From: a virus
Length of the DNA: 27,085 nt
Reading direction: 5' to 3' (one strand)
IMG/VR virus record: IMGVR_UViG_3300031227_000338
Location: 1 to 27,085 of that record
In this document: piece by piece, positions 1-5,979 of the stretch
Layout: the number at the start of each line of letters is the position of its first letter
Position numbering within the stretch: the first letter of the stretch is position 1
The notes under the pieces: generated by a model
What the model saw: only the letters and a program-made list of their open reading frames with translations
What the model was told of the DNA's origin: nothing
Database searches by the model: none
Position numbers and translations under genes: made by a program

Positions 1-44
1 CAAACAATAATTGATTCACTCTTAAAATAACTGGAGGCCATACC

Positions 45-203
45 ATGACAGAATTAACAAAACAAAATATTTATGACTGGTTAGGCTCTGACAACACCGA
101 AGCCCAAGCCGTTGAGATCATCCAAGATTTAGCCAATGGGAATTATGATATTGAAGCCCTGAAAAGTGATATCTCAGGATATCAAGATAATTTGAAGCCA
201 TAA
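45..203 (+). CDS. Small unknown protein, probably frameshifted
   Basis: A 52-aa frame opens at an ATG preceded by GGAGG at 33-37 and stops at 201-203. I do not recognise the product; it is acidic and looks helical. In the -1 frame, codons from 191 to the stop at 296-298 read as convincing protein (about 35 residues, including a CxxC) but have no start codon of their own. Adding one T to the TTT run at 191-193 would join the two parts into a protein of about 85 aa. So the gene is either broken by a one-base deletion (natural or assembly error) or recoded. The second part runs into the next gene, which starts at 273. It opens the chain of small + strand genes. Confidence 0.6.
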   Translation: MTELTKQNIYDWLGSDNTEAQAVEIIQDLANGNYDIEALKSDISGYQDNLKP

Positions 204-272
204 CCCATGATGATATTTGTCAAACTTGTGAGACTATCGCTAAAAAATTGAACTTAACTATCGGGGCAAAAC

Positions 273-452
273 ATGCACGTTTACAGCAAAGACATTAACA
301 ATAAAAGAATAGTTCTAACTGAAGTAAAAGGCATTTGGAAACTGACTGTAATTAATAGATCAAGTAATAATTATACAACATCAAAAGTATATGGAAAGGA
401 TGAAAAAAAGGCCCGGGCAGAATATAAACAGAAAATAAAAGATAATTCTTAA
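273..452 (+). CDS. Small basic unknown protein
   Basis: A 59-aa frame with ATG at 273 and a GGGG ribosome-binding site at 263-266, six bases upstream. The product is Lys- and Asn-rich, with a strand-like N-terminal half (RIVLTEVKGIWKLTV) and a basic helical end. I do not recognise the family. Its start overlaps the 3' end of the reading-frame remnant of the preceding gene. It is followed directly by a hairpin at 462-485 that may end its message. Confidence 0.55.
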   Translation: MHVYSKDINNKRIVLTEVKGIWKLTVINRSSNNYTTSKVYGKDEKKARAEYKQKIKDNS

Positions 453-461
453 AAGCTTGAG

Positions 462-485
462 GAAATAAGCGCACCTGCTTATTTC
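462..485 (+). terminator. Intergenic hairpin, copy 1
   Basis: A perfect 9-bp inverted repeat, GAAATAAGC and GCTTATTTC, with a 6-nt loop, followed a few bases later by CTTTTT. It could be a weak terminator or an RNA-processing or stability hairpin between two co-directional genes. A near copy lies at 961-984, also in an intergenic gap. Confidence 0.5.
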
Positions 486-517
486 TTAAACTTTTTAATA
501 ATAACAGGAGACATAAA

Positions 518-943
518 ATGAAATATACAGAACTAAAAGCAAAGCATTCGGCCGAAGTAAACAACTTCCCCATGGCCTTCTCTTTCTCAGACGATCAGCT
601 TGTTAAGGCTTTGAAAAAATTAAATGTAAAACGTGAAAACATGGAGGCGGAACTTATGGGCCTTGACGGTGGCGGAATGATCCGAAAAACGGACGTAGAA
701 GCTTTTGACAACATGTTTGCAAGACACCGGACAGAACGGGCCGAAGCCTTTAAAGACGACGAATTTTTAATTAATGCGATTAATTACGAGCTGGGAAATC
801 ATGAATTTATTATAACTTATGACCCACAGCCAGTAATTGACGCGCTCAACCTTGATATTGAAGACGAACGGGTTTTGAAATGTTTTTGTATTGCAAGAAA
901 AAAATATCTGGAATGGCAGGAAGAACACGGCTGTTTTGCATAA
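518..943 (+). CDS. Unknown acidic phage/plasmid-type protein (141 aa)
   Basis: ATG at 518 follows a clear AGGAGA site. The N-terminal pattern (YTELKAKHSAEVNNFPMAFSF) and the following helical region resemble a family of small hypothetical proteins on mobile elements that start with a helix and an FPM(A/F)FAF-like strand (possibly DUF7659; from memory, not searched). The protein is acidic (many D and E), has no obvious catalytic motif, signal peptide or membrane segment, and has a Gly triplet (LDGGG) near residue 50. It lies between the two copies of the intergenic hairpin, so it may be expressed as a processed or separately terminated unit. Function unknown. Confidence 0.75.
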   Translation: MKYTELKAKHSAEVNNFPMAFSFSDDQLVKALKKLNVKRENMEAELMGLDGGGMIRKTDVEAFDNMFARHRTERAEAFKDDEFLINAINYELGNHEFIITYDPQPVIDALNLDIEDERVLKCFCIARKKYLEWQEEHGCFA

Positions 944-960
944 CTTTTTAAACTTTTTAG

Positions 961-984
961 GAAATAGGCTTAAGGGCTTATTTC
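961..984 (+). terminator. Intergenic hairpin, copy 2
   Basis: GAAATAGGC and GCTTATTTC pair over 9 bp with one G-T wobble and a 6-nt loop. It is nearly the same hairpin as at 462-485. Here the T-runs (CTTTTT twice, 944-959) lie before the hairpin, so a simple intrinsic terminator on the + strand is less likely than an RNA-stability or processing element. Confidence 0.45.
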
Positions 985-1028
985 TTAAGATGTTTAAATA
1001 ATAATATCAATTACTTGAAAGGTGCATT

Positions 1029-1301
1029 ATGAAAACCTACGCAGATTTAGAAACCGCTTTAATGCTCGAATTAAAAATTTGGTTTAAAAGACAGTGCTTG
1101 CTTCCTTCTGAAAGTTTTTATCTTTATTATCAAGAGAAAACATCAGAACATAACGGGGGAATTATTATTTTAGTGGATCCGCCGGCAAATAAAAACTATC
1201 GCCTTGCCTCTGCTGAAAGAATTAACAAAGGCGCAACAATTGAACAGAATTCTAATTACTTCCGCAATTCAATACTTGGTGGACTTCCGGTATTAGGATA
1301 A
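1029..1301 (+). CDS. Unknown small protein (90 aa)
   Basis: ATG at 1029 follows AAAGGTG. The product begins with a helix (residues about 3-22), then a strand-rich middle (GGIIILVDPP) and a polar end. There is no signal peptide and no recognised motif. AT-rich codon use matches its neighbours at 1336 and 1701 but not the genes after 2350. Its stop codon is part of the recurring TAAACAATTA element. Function unknown. Confidence 0.65.
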   Translation: MKTYADLETALMLELKIWFKRQCLLPSESFYLYYQEKTSEHNGGIIILVDPPANKNYRLASAERINKGATIEQNSNYFRNSILGGLPVLG

Positions 1302-1335
1302 ACAATTATTAATCATTAACAAAGGGATTAAACAA

Positions 1336-1674
1336 ATGAAATTAGATTATAAGTATATTTTAAATCAAACTACTTTAGTAGGGAATGGTGATTGTGGACA
1401 TTCTTTTTATGATTCTATTATTGAAGTATGCCGACTATTGTTTAAAAATGTAACCTACAAAGACGGGCTTATAACTTCTAAAACAAAACTTGGAAAACTC
1501 CGTATTATTTGCAGCTTTAACGAGCCTAAAGTATATATTGATATTTCTAATTGTTGGTGTCAAGAAAGTCAGTTAAATTCTTCAAATATAAGATTTTTAA
1601 ATTATGAATCTTGTTGCAACTTCCTGGACGGAGTAAAGGACCTTGAAGATATTATTGTTAAAAACGAAGGATAA
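1336..1674 (+). CDS. Unknown Cys-rich small protein (112 aa)
   Basis: ATG at 1336, with a weak AAAGGG site upstream. The product contains eight cysteines in 112 residues (for example GDCGHSF, CWC and CCNF) and alternates short strands and helices. The cysteines do not form a tidy CxxC pair pattern, so a zinc fold cannot be asserted. It is markedly AT-rich. Neighbours are equally small unknown genes, probably early or accessory phage functions (inference). Function unknown. Confidence 0.65.
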   Translation: MKLDYKYILNQTTLVGNGDCGHSFYDSIIEVCRLLFKNVTYKDGLITSKTKLGKLRIICSFNEPKVYIDISNCWCQESQLNSSNIRFLNYESCCNFLDGVKDLEDIIVKNEG

Positions 1675-1700
1675 TAAACAATTAAACAGGAGCTAAAAAC

Positions 1701-1907
1701 ATGAAAAAATTTAACACTATAAACACAAAAGAACAAAATAATATAATTTATGACCTTTGTTTGTTACATGATAAGTTAAACGAAATTAAAAGGAGCGACA
1801 AGCTATTAACGCCAGCCGTTGAAAAGCTTATTATTGACATGCAGAATGAAATTAAAGATAGAATCCGCCTTGCAGCAAGATTAATAAAAGAACTTAACGC
1901 CAAATAA
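1701..1907 (+). CDS. Small helical unknown protein (68 aa)
   Basis: ATG at 1701 with CAGGAG nine bases upstream. The product looks like a two-helix bundle: residues about 10-30 and 37-66 are amphipathic with heptad-like Leu/Ile spacing, and it is rich in Lys, Glu and Asp. No motif recognised. The next gene at 1931 encodes a much shorter peptide with a similar helical pattern (QKELYDVLVQIEKI), which hints at a relationship, but the similarity is too slight to call duplication. Confidence 0.6.
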   Translation: MKKFNTINTKEQNNIIYDLCLLHDKLNEIKRSDKLLTPAVEKLIIDMQNEIKDRIRLAARLIKELNAK

Positions 1908-1930
1908 ACAATTAACTCGGAGGCTTAAAA

Positions 1931-2023
1931 ATGAAAACCTGCACCTTGTCAGAAGAGACACAAAAAGAGCTTTACGACGTATTAGTACAAATTGAAAAAA
2001 TACGGAGAGTTGAACACATTTAA
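1931..2023 (+). CDS. Very short peptide (30 aa)
   Basis: ATG at 1931 is preceded by a good GGAGG (1918-1922) with suitable spacing, and the frame closes at 2021-2023. The peptide is one amphipathic helix. The ribosome-binding site is the main support, as the frame is too short for coding statistics. It could also be the remnant of a longer gene. Confidence 0.4.
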   Translation: MKTCTLSEETQKELYDVLVQIEKIRRVEHI

Positions 2024-2050
2024 CTATAAAATCATACGAGAGGACAAGCC

Positions 2051-2348
2051 ATGGCCGATACAGCTAAAGTTATTTTAATCGAGGGAAACCCACATAATAA
2101 AATTCCCAGGTGGATCAATTGCAGTTTGCAGAACTTCAGACAATGAGTATTGGGCGCATATCGAAGTAAATCACAAAGACGGGCCAAACGGTCAGATCCT
2201 TGAAGACGATCACCGGCAGAGCAAGAACGGGGAAGTCGTCACAAGCCGGGTTGATTACAACTATCCTCATACAGACATTCCGGCCATTCAGTACCATGAA
2301 AACATAAACCACATAGCCGTCCGGATCAAGACGAAAGGAGGCAAGTAG
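2051..2348 (+). pseudogene. Frameshifted unknown phage protein (two frames)
   Basis: ATG at 2051 opens a frame that would stop after 31 codons at 2144-2146. The frame one base further on (+1), with no start codon of its own, reads as well-formed protein from about 2103 to the TAG at 2346-2348 (PGGSIAV, then NEYWAHIEVN). Joined at ATT-CCC near 2102-2108 they give one protein of about 98 aa, HNKIP followed by GGSIAV. Such proteins with a PGGSIAV...EYWAHI core are, as I remember, common hypothetical phage proteins. Either one base is extra in the AAAA or CCC run, the gene is decaying, or the ribosome slips +1 on CCC-A. The second frame supplies the AAAGGAGG site for the next gene. Confidence 0.65.
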
Positions 2349-2349
2349 T

Positions 2350-2958
2350 ATGGACACGATAACCAGAAAATATAATCTTTACCAGTATCAGGAGCTTTCA
2401 GAACAGGCCAAACAGAAGGTGCAGCAGATGTTTGGCGAGGATCCGATTGATGAAACGAGCATGCTGACAGAAGACTTTAAAATGTTACTTGAACAGGATA
2501 ACCCGTATTTTACAAACCCAGAATTTCAGTGGAGTTTGGGCCATTGCCAGGGAGACGGATTGAGCTTTTCCTGTGATGTTGATGTTTTAGCGTTTGTAAA
2601 GGCAGAACTGGAAAGCATTAAAAAACCTAGTGTGCAGAATGTGATTTCTAACTATTTAACAATCAGGTCAACGGGGAATAAAGGCCGATATTGTTACGCA
2701 TCAAAGAACGATATTGATTTTGATTTTGAGACAGATGTCGGTGGGAACATAGAGCAGGTTTTTGATTCTGTAATTAAAGCCGTACAGGATAAGTATATGG
2801 ATCTTTGTGCTAAATTCGAGAAAAGCGGTTATGAGCAATATGCTTACAGGTATTCCGACGAGAACGCACAGGAAATGTCTGAGGGGAATGATTACACTTA
2901 CCTTGAAGACGGAACGATGTTTAACAAAGAGGAAGGAGATACACCGAGCAATGGTTGA
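2350..2958 (+). CDS. Conserved phage-type hypothetical protein (202 aa)
   Basis: ATG at 2350 with AAAGGAGG at 2334-2341. The product has an N-terminal helix (YQELSEQAKQKV), a central strand-rich part with the motif QWSLGHCQGDGLSFSC at residues about 60-75, and an acidic tail. The S-L-x-x-CQGDG-x-S-F pattern recurs in many phage and mobile-element hypothetical proteins. Some have been labelled antitoxin-like, but I see nothing here that proves that role. Soluble, acidic, no membrane segment. Its last codons overlap the start of the zinc-ribbon-like gene at 2951, so the two are probably co-translated. Confidence 0.75.
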   Translation: MDTITRKYNLYQYQELSEQAKQKVQQMFGEDPIDETSMLTEDFKMLLEQDNPYFTNPEFQWSLGHCQGDGLSFSCDVDVLAFVKAELESIKKPSVQNVISNYLTIRSTGNKGRYCYASKNDIDFDFETDVGGNIEQVFDSVIKAVQDKYMDLCAKFEKSGYEQYAYRYSDENAQEMSEGNDYTYLEDGTMFNKEEGDTPSNG

Positions 2959-3124
2959 ATATACAACAGTACCCATGGACGACGGGACGGACGATTTTAT
3001 TTTGCAGTGTAACAACTGCGGAGCATTTAAACTGAATGCAGGAAGTGGATCCGAAATCGAACACCACAAGACCTGCAAACCTAACGACGATGACTGGACG
3101 GAAGGAGCAGGCGAGTCATGGTAA
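2951..3124 (+). CDS. Small zinc-ribbon-like protein (57 aa)
   Basis: ATG at 2951 overlaps the stop of the preceding gene; a second ATG at 2975 could also be used. An AAGGAG lies upstream at rather long spacing. The product carries a likely metal site: QCNNC around residues 19-22 and HHKTC around residues 41-45, that is CxxC...HxxxC. The rest is acidic. Small treble-clef or ribbon proteins like this are frequent in phages and often bind nucleic acid or a host protein, but the target here is unknown. The frame stays open upstream into the preceding gene in another frame; that part is a shadow. Confidence 0.65.
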   Translation: MVEYTTVPMDDGTDDFILQCNNCGAFKLNAGSGSEIEHHKTCKPNDDDWTEGAGESW

Positions 3125-3174
3125 AGAAGTAAACAGAGACATTAACCCATAATTTTAAAAACGGAGACAGTATC

Positions 3175-3759
3175 ATGGCACAAAAAAAAGTAGTTAAATC
3201 ACCAGCGATCAAAATCCAATTTATGAACCTTATTTTAGTGGGAGATTCCCCGTTGGTTTGTCATGCTTGGAGCGAAAAGGCAAAGAAAATAATGGCAGAC
3301 GACCAGGACCCCGAAAAGGTCAAGCCTCCAAGAACAAAAAGAGACAAAATAGCAGAATATCAGGCGAGCATGTATCATCTTCCGAACGGAAAACATGGTT
3401 TCCCGTCAATTGCTTTTAAATCTTCCGCCGTCCGAGCAGCAAAGAACGTGGAAGGGATGACCATGGCCGACACCAGAAACGCTTTTCATGTTCAGGGGGA
3501 ACTGGTAGAGATAAAAGGAAAACCGGAAATGCGTGAGGATATGATCCGCGTTAAAACTGGCGGAGCAGATTTGCGCTATCGTGGAGGTTTTAACGAATGG
3601 GAGGTTGAGATTACCGTCCGGTTTAATTCTTCAGTTATTAGCGCAGAAAAGATTGTGAACCTGTTTAATCTTGCAGGGTTTGGCGTAGGTGTTGGAGAAT
3701 ACAGACCAGAAAAAAACGGATCTTGGGGCTTATTTCATGTTAAAACGGAGAAGGAATAA
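3175..3759 (+). CDS. Conserved phage protein with Gly-rich C-terminal motif (194 aa)
   Basis: ATG at 3175 with GGAG upstream. After a basic N-terminus there is a hydrophobic strand (MNLILVGDSPLVCH), a charged linker, the segment GFPSIAFKSSAVRAAK at residues about 76-91, strands around residues 110-150, and a glycine-rich end GFGVGVGEYRPEKNGSWG near residues 168-185. I recall this layout from many uncharacterised phage proteins. The alternation of strands and helices ending in a Gly-rich loop also resembles RAMP/Cas7-like folds, but that is only a structural guess. It is coupled to the next gene by a TAATG overlap, so the two likely act together. No signal peptide or membrane segment. Confidence 0.75.
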   Translation: MAQKKVVKSPAIKIQFMNLILVGDSPLVCHAWSEKAKKIMADDQDPEKVKPPRTKRDKIAEYQASMYHLPNGKHGFPSIAFKSSAVRAAKNVEGMTMADTRNAFHVQGELVEIKGKPEMREDMIRVKTGGADLRYRGGFNEWEVEITVRFNSSVISAEKIVNLFNLAGFGVGVGEYRPEKNGSWGLFHVKTEKE

Positions 3760-4205
3760 TGGAATATGACTGGAAATACGGCTCAAGAATCTCCGGTAAT
3801 GCGAGTGTTGTTGGCGGTCAGATTGAATCTATACGTCAAAAAAAGGGCGGTTTTGTTGGTGCTAGAGACGTTTTGCAGAGTGCAAAGAGAAAAACATCTC
3901 CCCTGCACGAATATTTTGAATGGGACGATGGTTTGGCTGCTGATGAATATCGGTTAGTTCAGGCAAGAGAATTGCTGCGAGCTATTGTTATTGTCAGGGA
4001 AGATGTTACTGTTCGAGGATTTGTAAACGTCCAAATTGAAGACGATCTAACTTATACCAGTATTGACTTTGCTTTGTCAGATGCGGAGTTGAGGTTACAA
4101 GTTATAAATAAAGCAAAAAAAGAAATGATATCATGGCATCAAAGGTATAAAGATTTAGTAGAGTTTAATCCCATTCATGAAGCTATTGCGAGGTTTGCAG
4201 ACTAG
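3759..4205 (+). CDS. Conserved phage protein, partner of the preceding gene (148 aa)
   Basis: ATG at 3759 overlaps the preceding stop (TAATG), with GGAGAAGGA just upstream. The protein has a small basic N-terminal part (GGFVGARDVLQSAK), the block SPLHEYFEWDDGLAADEYR at residues about 47-65, a strand-rich centre and a C-terminal helix with WHQRYKDLVEF. The PLHxYFEWDD block is one I associate with conserved hypothetical phage proteins of unknown function. The TAG stop (4203-4205) sits exactly where the G-rich pentamer array begins, so the array may have replaced or displaced the original 3' flank. Confidence 0.75.
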   Translation: MEYDWKYGSRISGNASVVGGQIESIRQKKGGFVGARDVLQSAKRKTSPLHEYFEWDDGLAADEYRLVQARELLRAIVIVREDVTVRGFVNVQIEDDLTYTSIDFALSDAELRLQVINKAKKEMISWHQRYKDLVEFNPIHEAIARFAD

Positions 4206-4518
4206 GCAGGCGTGGACTGGCGGGGCGGGGCATGGTCAGGCCCGGCGCGGAATGGCTTGGCAGGCATGGCCAGGCGCGGTGAGGCAAGGCGAGGTGAGTG
4301 GGGCGAGGCATGGCAGGCGTGGTCAGGTCTGGTTTGGCATCGCTGGGCGAGGCGAGGTATGGCGGGGCAGGCTGGGCGCGGCAAGGTTCGGCGGGGAGAG
4401 GCAAGGCGTGGCAGGGCAGGGCAGGTTAGGCGTGGCGAGGCAGGGCAGGGCACGGCAGGCTAGGCGTGGCGAGGTTTGGCTTTGCAAGGTCAGGCATGGC
4501 AGGGCGAGGCAGGCAGGG
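4204..4518 (+). repeat. G-rich degenerate pentamer array (GGCNN, about 63 units)
   Basis: Here a GG pair ends almost every fifth base: 4210, 4215, 4220 and so on to 4260, then in step again after single-base shortenings near 4264, 4303, 4317, 4371, 4425, 4459 and 4513. The unit is GG followed usually by C (sometimes T) and two variable bases. Only a few units lack the GG (near 4299, 4342 and 4484). Local copying is visible: the 14-mer TAGGCGTGGCGAGG occurs at 4427-4440 and 4461-4474. Open frames run through it on both strands only because it lacks stop codons; the register slips argue against coding. The strand asymmetry (G-rich on +) and GG-N3 spacing would suit two-quartet G-quadruplexes. 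No spacers and no reverse transcriptase are present, so it is neither CRISPR nor a diversity-generating cassette. Confidence 0.9.
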
Positions 4519-4530
4519 AAATCTATAACG

Positions 4531-4538
4531 AAAGGAGG
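4531..4538 (+). promoter_or_regulatory. Ribosome-binding site deciding the recombinase start
   Basis: AAAGGAGG ends six bases before GTG at 4545. It favours that GTG over the in-frame ATG at 4476, which lies inside the pentamer array and would add a low-complexity leader. Confidence 0.75.
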
Positions 4539-4544
4539 AACAAA

Positions 4545-5246
4545 GTGACTAATGCAATTATTTACGCGAGGTTTTCTCCGCGCAGAAACGCTGAAACTTC
4601 AGACTCAAACGAGATCCAGAAGGCATATTGTGAACAGCATGCTCATGACAAAAAATACACTGTGGCCGGTTTTCATGAGGACAAGGCCCTTTCCGGATCC
4701 GACGCAGATCGTCCGGCTTTGTGGGCCGCCCTGGAGCAATTAGAAAAGGGCTCCGTCTTGCTGGTTTATAAGCTCGACAGACTGGCCAGAAACGTCTATC
4801 TGATGGAATTAATAAAGCAGGCAGTGAAAACCTGCGGCGCAAGGATTGAAGCCGTTGAGGGCGATGTTGAAGGCGATACGGCTGAATCTGTGCTGATTAG
4901 ACAGATACTTTCTAGTATATCGGAGTATGAACGCAAGATCATAGCCTTAAGGACTAAATTTGCAATGCAGCAACATCAGCGAAACGGAAAGAGAATGGGT
5001 AGGTTTCCGCCTTATGGTTTCCAGATCGATCCGGAAGACAATACCATGCTCATCCCGGTTGAACTAGAGCAAAAGGCAATCGTCCGGATCTGGGCGATGA
5101 AGGCCGAAGGATATGAGACTATGCAGATTGCCAGAAAGATGAACCATGAGAAGTTGCATAAGACCCGGAACGGAAATCGCTGGGCCAGAAAACAAATTGA
5201 TAAAATCTTAAGTAATCACAAACAAATAAAAGGAGACAGTAAATGA
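4545..5246 (+). CDS. Serine recombinase, resolvase/invertase type (233 aa)
   Basis: The GTG start at 4545 is chosen for its ribosome-binding site. The catalytic domain is clear: IIYARFSP near the N-terminus contains the Y-x-R-x-S nucleophile motif, followed by DKALSGSDADRPALWAALE (residues about 44-62), VYKLDRLARN (about 73-82) and SEYERKIIALRTK (about 125-137), the start of the long dimer helix. The end (GYETMQIARKMN..., WARKQIDKIL) looks like the short DNA-binding helix-turn-helix of resolvases and invertases. At 233 aa it is far shorter than large serine integrases, so resolution, inversion or mobilisation is likelier than phage integration. It is translationally coupled (ATGA) to the 197-aa gene downstream and sits next to the pentamer array and about 600 bp from a repeat-rich junction; either could hold its target. 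Confidence 0.92.
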   Translation: MTNAIIYARFSPRRNAETSDSNEIQKAYCEQHAHDKKYTVAGFHEDKALSGSDADRPALWAALEQLEKGSVLLVYKLDRLARNVYLMELIKQAVKTCGARIEAVEGDVEGDTAESVLIRQILSSISEYERKIIALRTKFAMQQHQRNGKRMGRFPPYGFQIDPEDNTMLIPVELEQKAIVRIWAMKAEGYETMQIARKMNHEKLHKTRNGNRWARKQIDKILSNHKQIKGDSK

Positions 5247-5836
5247 ACAAGAATCCAATAGATAGTTCAGTAATTGCAAAAAGGCTAGCAACTGCGCTGG
5301 ACAGAACTCAAAAGGATATTGAATCCTATTTTGACCGGGTTAAACAGGGGGCAACTGATATTATCCGGGAGAATGTAGCCGACGCAATAAGGAGTAAAAC
5401 CTTGACAGAAGATATCGCAAAGCATGTCGATAAAAATGTTTCTTTTGTTGTCGCTAAACACTTCAGGCAAAAGGACTTCAAAGGGGATCTTGACAGGAAA
5501 ATTGAATCTATTGTTGGAGAAGAATTCAGCGCTTTTATTAATAAGTCTGTAAAGGAGGTTTTTGAGGACTATTTCCGTGAGAACATCAGGGTTATGATAC
5601 AGGACTCAATAGAAAAACAAACAGACTATGTTATTGAGACGACTAAAAAGATTGCCTTAACAACTTTTACTGACGCTATATCGACAAGAGTTAAAGAGCA
5701 GTTTAATGATGTGGCTTGTAAACATGTCATTACAAAAAAGATCGACGAGCTGATGGGAGCTCTTGGGAAAAGTCACGTTAAGCGGCTTTTAGAGACTGAG
5801 CTTGAGCACAGGGAAGGGGAAAGCGACAAGCATTAA
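5243..5836 (+). CDS. All-alpha protein coupled to the recombinase (197 aa)
   Basis: ATG at 5243 overlaps the recombinase stop (ATGA) and is preceded by AAAGGAGA. The protein is predicted by eye to be almost wholly helical and charged, with repeated amphipathic stretches (RTQKDIESYFDRV, DLDRKIESIVGEEF, EKQTDYVIETTKKI) typical of coiled coils. No signal peptide, enzyme motif or known domain is recognised. Co-translation suggests it assists or controls the recombinase, for example as an accessory or synaptic factor, but that is inference only. It is the last + strand gene before the convergent junction. Confidence 0.75.
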   Translation: MNKNPIDSSVIAKRLATALDRTQKDIESYFDRVKQGATDIIRENVADAIRSKTLTEDIAKHVDKNVSFVVAKHFRQKDFKGDLDRKIESIVGEEFSAFINKSVKEVFEDYFRENIRVMIQDSIEKQTDYVIETTKKIALTTFTDAISTRVKEQFNDVACKHVITKKIDELMGALGKSHVKRLLETELEHREGESDKH

Positions 5837-5850
5837 TATTTTTGTTCCCT

Positions 5851-5979
5851 CTATACTTACACTACTCATACACCATTGTGGTGTATGCAGTGGTGTATCT
5901 GTATCCTGCCGTTTTTGCATGGTTTTCCTTCCAGACACACCATTACCTACACCTATACTTACACTACGACTTACACTAC
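5851..5979. repeat. Repeat-dense convergent junction (iteron-like)
   Basis: The 15-mer CTATACTTACACTAC occurs at 5851-5865 and 5953-5967. Its core ACTTACACTAC occurs again at 5969-5979, 12 bp after the second copy and touching the stop codon of the - strand gene. Between them lie several TACACCA or TGGTGTA words (5869-5875, 5879-5885, 5891-5897 and a related ACACCA at 5937-5942). This is the whole gap between the converging gene arrays. Candidates are a replication origin, a recombination site for the nearby serine recombinase, or a protein-binding terminator region. Confidence 0.7.
5867..5887. other. Perfect inverted repeat in the convergent gap
   Basis: CATACACCA and TGGTGTATG pair over 9 bp around TTG. 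No T-run follows on either strand, so it does not look like a standard intrinsic terminator. A dimeric DNA-binding protein site or a recombination crossover dyad is as likely. Confidence 0.6.

Larger units (their letters stand above)
1299..1915 (+). repeat. Recurring 10-mer TAAACAATTA at gene junctions
   Basis: The exact 10-mer TAAACAATTA occurs at 1299-1308, 1675-1684 and 1905-1914, just after or including the stop codon of three successive small genes (1029, 1336 and 1701). A related string (CAAACAATAATTG) opens the window at 1-13, before the gene at 45. Each copy lies 20-40 nt upstream of the next start. It may be a leftover of gene duplication or insertion, or a regulatory site; the sequence alone does not decide. 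Confidence 0.45.

Noticed and set aside
2701-3078. 125-codon open frame on the - strand
   Set aside because: It lies opposite two well-supported + strand genes that have ribosome-binding sites and coupled ends; its protein looks like antisense shadow.
4204-4518. CRISPR array or diversity-generating template
   Set aside because: Units are five bases with no spacers, and no cas or reverse transcriptase gene is present in the window.
4177-4548. Several overlapping open frames on both strands in the G-rich array
   Set aside because: They exist because the five-base repeat lacks stop codons. Register slips, Arg/Gly/Ala/Trp low complexity and lack of ribosome-binding sites argue against translation.
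4545-5246. Large serine phage integrase
   Set aside because: The protein is 233 aa and lacks the long recombinase and zinc-ribbon domains of large serine integrases.
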